In this document: piece after piece, positions 60,748-64,000 of the stretch
Layout of the letters: each line of letters opens with the position of its first letter
Numbering within the stretch: the stretch's first letter is position 1
Source of the DNA: Paenibacillus beijingensis
Lineage (GTDB): Bacteria > Bacillota > Bacilli > Paenibacillales > Paenibacillaceae
Assembly: GCF_000961095.1 (NCBI RefSeq)
Contig: NZ_CP011058.1
Location: 4,553,501 to 4,617,500 of the forward strand
Direction: 5' to 3'
Length of the DNA: 64,000 bases
Made by a program: the position numbers and the translations under genes
Notes under the pieces: model-generated
Seen by the model: only the letters and a program-made list of their open reading frames with translations
Told to the model about the DNA's origin: nothing
The model's database searches: none

Positions 60748-61563
60748 ATGTTGAGATCACTGTATTCAGGCGTATCAGGTATGAAAGGCTTCCAGACGAA
60801 GCTTGACGTTATCGGCAATAACATCGCAAACGTCAATACCGTCGGTTTTAAGTCCGGCCGCGTCATGTTCCAAGATATTTTGAGCCAGACGGTTTCCAGC
60901 GTATCCCAGCCTGAAGATGGAGTAAGAGGCGGACGCAATGCGCAGCAGATTGGCTTGGGGGCTACCGTTGCCGCTATCGATACGATCCAGAACTCGGGCA
61001 GTGCGATGACGACTAACGTAACGACTGACCTCCGCATCGACGGGGACGGTTATTTTGCCGTCCGGCCTGCAGGCATGGAGGAAGGATTCTATTTAACACG
61101 GGCCGGCAACTTTACACTCGATGCGGCAAAACAGCTTGTCACGGCCGATGGAGCGCTTGTGCTCAGCTCGGACGGCGAACCGATTTCGCTTGCGGACGCC
61201 AACTCGTTCTCGATCAGCTCCGACGGCTCGGTCATTCCGGTGAATACAGACGGAACGACCGGCGACGCGATCGCTCAAATCGGAATTGTCAAAGTGCCTA
61301 ATCCCGGCGGACTTGAGAAGGTTGGAGGCAATATGTTCAGGTCGACCGTAAACTCAAACGTCGACGAGTTGGCGATCGGAACGGCGGAGGATCCCGATAC
61401 CGGAACCGGTTCGGTCGTATCGGGACAGCTTGAAATGTCCAACGTCGATCTGACGGGCGAATTTACGGAGATGATCGTCGCACAGCGCGGTTTCCAAGCC
61501 AATTCGCGCATTATTACGACCTCGGATTCCATATTGGAAGAAGTCGTCAATTTAAAGCGGTAA
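60748..61563 (+). CDS. flgE: Flagellar hook protein FlgE (FlgG-like)
   Basis: A 271-residue rod/hook family protein, the counterpart of B. subtilis FlgE (formerly FlgG), which builds the hook. N-terminal LRSLYSGVSGMKGFQTKLDV and NNIANVNTVGFKSGR, and C-terminal SNVDLTGEFTEMIVAQRGFQ are diagnostic. The size is that of short Gram-positive hook proteins; by sequence alone FlgG is also possible. AGGAGG precedes ATG 60748. Confidence 0.92.
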   Translation: MLRSLYSGVSGMKGFQTKLDVIGNNIANVNTVGFKSGRVMFQDILSQTVSSVSQPEDGVRGGRNAQQIGLGATVAAIDTIQNSGSAMTTNVTTDLRIDGDGYFAVRPAGMEEGFYLTRAGNFTLDAAKQLVTADGALVLSSDGEPISLADANSFSISSDGSVIPVNTDGTTGDAIAQIGIVKVPNPGGLEKVGGNMFRSTVNSNVDELAIGTAEDPDTGTGSVVSGQLEMSNVDLTGEFTEMIVAQRGFQANSRIITTSDSILEEVVNLKR

Positions 61564-61714
61564 GTTAGCCGTTTGCAAAGGCGCAGCGTAAGCAGATAGA
61601 TTATCATTCATGGAAGCTGTGCCTTTCGCCGGCCCGGAAACAATTTTGGACGAATCGATTGATTATGGACGGTAAACGTTCTGATCGCGGCTGTCCGGCT
61701 TTGTTTTTGGTTAT

Positions 61715-61734
61715 GTTTTTGCTGTCGCAAAAAC
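61715..61734 (+). repeat. Hairpin repeat ending in the swrD ribosome site
   Basis: GTTTTTGC, loop TGTC, GCAAAAAC (61715-61734) is followed at once by TTAGGAGGGGG, the ribosome site of swrD. It belongs to the same repeat family as the copies before ylxF and fliM. The rest of the 185-bp flgE-swrD gap shows no gene. Confidence 0.75.
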
Positions 61735-61748
61735 TTAGGAGGGGGAAC

Positions 61749-61976
61749 ATGGTCGAGGTTACCCGTTTGAACGGAACCAAATTTATCATTAACGCTTTGC
61801 TGATTGAATTCATAGAAGAAACGCCGGATACGATCGTCACCTTGACGACCGGCAAAAAAATCGTTGTCCTGGAAAAAGCCCAGCAGCTCGTTTCGCTTAT
61901 CGTTGATTTTCACCGTTCCATTGGCGTTTATGCGGCTTCCCAGAAGAGCGGAATTTCGGAGGGACCTTCGTTATGA
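61749..61976 (+). CDS. swrD: FlbD-family flagellar protein SwrD
   Basis: A 75-residue protein starting MVEVTRLNGTKFIINALLIE, the hallmark of the FlbD family (formerly YlzI). In B. subtilis SwrD raises flagellar power and is needed for swarming. ATG 61749 follows TTAGGAGGGGG. It overlaps fliL by 4 bases. Confidence 0.93.
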   Translation: MVEVTRLNGTKFIINALLIEFIEETPDTIVTLTTGKKIVVLEKAQQLVSLIVDFHRSIGVYAASQKSGISEGPSL

Positions 61977-62440
61977 AAAAAATGCTGCCTTGGCTGATCA
62001 CGACTTTGCTGGCCATATCGCTTATTGCCATTGTAGCCGTGTTTTTGTTTAATTCCATGTTGGGCGACTCTTCCGCGAAAACAGCGGGCAAACAGAGTCC
62101 GGCCGTGACCAAACCGCTCAGCGCCGACAAACGGTTGGAAGTTACGTCACAGCTCGAAAATATTAAGCGCAATTTGAAAGATAACGACAAGCTTGTCGTC
62201 ATCAGCTTTGCGTTTCAGCTTGACAAGAAATCGACCAAAGAAGAGTTCGATAAAATCAAAGATATCGTCGTAAAACCGATTATTAACCGGACGCTCGCGG
62301 ACACCTCCTCGGAAGGCCTTAACGGCTCAAAAGGGCAGGACGATCTGGAATCCAAGCTGTTGACGCAAATCAACGGTTCTTTGCCGGAAGGAAAGCTCGT
62401 TCGGGTCGATATTACCGATTTTATTTTAACGGAAATGTAA
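61973..62440 (+). CDS. fliL: Flagellar basal-body-associated protein FliL
   Basis: FliL (155 residues) is a membrane protein that surrounds the stator. There is one N-terminal helix (about 5-25, LITTLLAISLIAIVAVFLF), then a periplasmic-side domain with VVISFAFQLDKKSTKEEFDK and the C-terminal LVRVDITDFILTEM. It overlaps swrD by ATGA at 61973. Confidence 0.94.
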   Translation: MKKMLPWLITTLLAISLIAIVAVFLFNSMLGDSSAKTAGKQSPAVTKPLSADKRLEVTSQLENIKRNLKDNDKLVVISFAFQLDKKSTKEEFDKIKDIVVKPIINRTLADTSSEGLNGSKGQDDLESKLLTQINGSLPEGKLVRVDITDFILTEM

Positions 62441-62444
62441 TATT

Positions 62445-62555
62445 GCTTACGAAGTTTTTTTGCTACGCAAAAACTTAGCTTACGCTTACGAAGCTGGTTT
62501 TGACTCCGTCAAAACCTGGGCTTATGCTTACGAAGTGTTTTTGCTACGCAAAAAC
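62445..62555 (+). repeat. Three hairpin repeats between fliL and fliM
   Basis: Three copies of GCTTACGAAG plus a hairpin follow one another. The stems are TTTTTGC-TAC-GCAAAAA (62457-62473), GGTTTTGAC-TCC-GTCAAAACC (62496-62516) and GTTTTTGC-TAC-GCAAAAAC (62537-62555). The last runs into TTAAGGAGGTGA, the fliM ribosome site. The second copy has compensating base changes (GAC/GTC for GCC/GGC) that keep the stem, a sign of selection for structure or of hairpin-dependent spread. Confidence 0.85.
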
Positions 62556-62572
62556 TTAAGGAGGTGAGAGAT

Positions 62573-63574
62573 GTGGTAGATGTCTTGTCGCAAAATGAAA
62601 TCGATGCGCTGCTGGAGGCCCTTTCCTCCGGCGAAATGGATGCGGAGGAACTGAAAAAGGAAGAAACCCAGAAAAAAGTCCGCGCCTATGATTTCAAACG
62701 CGCCGTTCGGTTCTCGAAGGATCATATCCGGAGCCTGACCCGCATTCACGAAAACTTCGCGCGATACTTGACGACCTATTTCTCGGCTCAACTGCGCACC
62801 TTCGTTCAAATCAACGTGGTGCAGGTTGAACAGCTTCCATATGACGAATTTATCCGCTCGATTCCGAAGATGACGATTTTGAATATTTTCGAGGCGGAGC
62901 CGCTTGAAGGCCGGATGGTACTGGAGGTGCACCCGAATGTCGCGTTTGCCATGGTGGACCGTATGCTCGGCGGACAAGGGATCGCGCCTTCCAAAATCAA
63001 TGCGCTGACGGAAATCGAAACGATCATCATGGAAAAAATATTCAGCCGTACGTTTGAAAGCTTGCAGGAAGCGTGGAAAACGGTTGCGGATTTGACCCCG
63101 CGGCTGGAAGCGCTGGAAACGAATCCGCAGTTTATGCAAATCGTGTCGCCAAACGAAACGATCGCGCTCATATCCCTCAGTACCAAAATCGGCGATACGA
63201 CGGGCATGATCAATTTATGTATCCCGCACGTCGTCATTGAACCGATTATGCCGAGACTGTCGGTGCACCACTGGTTTGTGTCGCAAAAAAAATCCCGTAC
63301 GCCGGGAGAAGTTGAAATATTGGAGCAGCGGGTGAACAAAGCAAAGCTGCCGATTGTCGCCGAGCTTGGCGAGTCTACCCTCTCTGTGCGTGAGTTCCTT
63401 GATCTTGCGGTGGGAGATGTCATCTCCTTGAATAAGCGGGTGGACGAAGGACTTCGGATCAAAGTGGGCGAGAAGCTTAAATTTATCGGCAGTCCCGGCT
63501 CAATCAAAGATCGTCTTGCCATCCAGGTTGACGAGATTGTAAGCGAAGGAGCGGAAGAAGATTATGATGAGTAA
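62573..63574 (+). CDS. fliM: Flagellar motor switch protein FliM
   Basis: FliM (333 residues) is the switch component that binds CheY-P. The CheY-binding N-terminal motif is LSQNEIDALL (4-13), then YDFKRAVRFSKDHIRSLTRI, the central CheC-like domain, and a C-terminal SpoA domain (about 250-325). GTG 62573 is 5 bases after AAGGAGGTGA (62558-62567); the ATG at 62571 meets an early stop. fliY overlaps its end. Confidence 0.96.
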   Translation: MVDVLSQNEIDALLEALSSGEMDAEELKKEETQKKVRAYDFKRAVRFSKDHIRSLTRIHENFARYLTTYFSAQLRTFVQINVVQVEQLPYDEFIRSIPKMTILNIFEAEPLEGRMVLEVHPNVAFAMVDRMLGGQGIAPSKINALTEIETIIMEKIFSRTFESLQEAWKTVADLTPRLEALETNPQFMQIVSPNETIALISLSTKIGDTTGMINLCIPHVVIEPIMPRLSVHHWFVSQKKSRTPGEVEILEQRVNKAKLPIVAELGESTLSVREFLDLAVGDVISLNKRVDEGLRIKVGEKLKFIGSPGSIKDRLAIQVDEIVSEGAEEDYDE

Positions 63575-64000
63575 AGACTATTTATCCCAGGAAGAAATCG
63601 ACGCGCTGCTTCGTCAAACCTCGGAGGATAACGATTCCGGAAGCGAGGCGGCGGCCGATTCGCAGATCGGCACATACCTGACACCCATCGAGCAGGATGC
63701 GCTGGGGGAAATAGGCAACATTACGTTCGGCAGCGCCGCAACGGCGTTATCTACTTTACTGGGCAAAAAAGTCGATATTACGACGCCTCAAGTTACTATA
63801 GTCAAACGAGATAAGCTGGATGTCGAATTTCCGCGGCCGCATGTTGCCGTATCGGTCAGTTATGTGGAAGGATTCCAGGGCATCAACTCGCTCGTCATCA
63901 AATCGATGGACGCTCAAATCATCGCCGATTTGATGCTTGGCGGCGAAGGAAATGTGTCAAACGGAGACGAGCTGAACGAAATTCATATCAGCGCCGTGCA
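63564..64000 (+). CDS. fliY: Flagellar motor switch phosphatase FliY (partial)
   Basis: The first about 145 residues of FliY are in the window; the gene runs off the end. The N-terminal CheY-P-binding motif is LSQEEIDALLRQ, and the CheC-like phosphatase helix is EQDALGEIGNITFGSAATAL. The second helix with NELNEIH-like DELNEIHISAV is just entered. The start is ATG 63564 (or 63567), overlapping the end of fliM by 11 bases. The truncation is only the window edge. Confidence 0.93.
   Translation, partial: MMSKDYLSQEEIDALLRQTSEDNDSGSEAAADSQIGTYLTPIEQDALGEIGNITFGSAATALSTLLGKKVDITTPQVTIVKRDKLDVEFPRPHVAVSVSYVEGFQGINSLVIKSMDAQIIADLMLGGEGNVSNGDELNEIHISAV

Noticed and set aside
1..64000. CRISPR arrays, tRNA or rRNA genes, insertion sequences, prophage genes
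   Set aside because: No regularly spaced repeats, no cloverleaf or rRNA segments and no transposase, integrase or phage structural proteins were recognised in either strand.

Overview
The window looks like a chromosomal segment of a moderately GC-rich, flagellated, spore-former-type Firmicute, most likely Paenibacillus or a close relative. The evidence is the gene order, which follows the Bacillus subtilis rpmF-fapR ... smc-ftsY-ffh ... rplS ... sucCD-dprA-topA-trmFO ... hslVU-codY-flgB arrangement almost gene for gene. Strong AAAGGAGGTG ribosome binding sites, SigmaA-type promoters and Gram-positive lipobox and signal peptidase features agree. Taxonomy is inferred from sequence character only. 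No rRNA, tRNA, CRISPR array, insertion sequence or prophage was found.

Layout. (1) 1-7.6 kb: tail of a YceD-family gene and rpmF, then the fatty-acid operon fapR-plsX-fabH-fabD-fabG-acpP-fabF-rnc, headed by a promoter with a FapR-like palindrome. (2) 7.7-16.4 kb: an insertion between rnc and smc holding a sulfonate/organosulfur uptake and desulfurisation cluster (lipoprotein, ATPase, permease, two flavin monooxygenases, a TauD-type dioxygenase), preceded by a strong promoter and a leader with an intrinsic terminator, then a PLP aminotransferase. (3) 16.4-25.1 kb: smc, ftsY, ylxM, ffh, rpsP, khpA, rimM, trmD (chromosome compaction, SRP targeting, ribosome and tRNA maturation). trmD carries an unusual Gly-rich insert. 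(4) 25.1-30.4 kb: a second insertion between trmD and rplS: Lrp-type regulator, two half-size chromate transporters, a PucR-type regulator and a divergent DctA-type carrier. (5) 30.5-33.3 kb: rplS, lepB, rbgA, rnhB, then a second, inverted dctA paralogue. (6) 35.3-43.6 kb: a large FliK-like protein, a FlhB-C-like protein, yraN, comM (opposite strand), sucCD, dprA. (7) 43.6-50.5 kb: topA, trmFO, a 296-bp imperfect inverted repeat where B. subtilis has xerC/codV, then hslV-hslU-codY. (8) 50.7-64 kb: the fla/che operon from flgB to a truncated fliY.

How it works together. Most of the window is conserved housekeeping: lipid synthesis controlled by malonyl-CoA through FapR, protein targeting, ribosome assembly, TCA cycle, competence/topology and a nutrient-responsive protease/CodY block leading into flagellar assembly. 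The accessory material sits between otherwise adjacent conserved genes, at rnc/smc, trmD/rplS and rnhB/ylqG.

The most unusual feature is a small family of covarying hairpin repeats in the flagellar operon. In three places a copy ends directly in the Shine-Dalgarno sequence of the next gene (ylxF, swrD, fliM). The large inverted repeat before hslV, the attenuator-like leader of the sulfur cluster, the TrmD insert and the two separately controlled inverted dctA genes also deserve a closer look.
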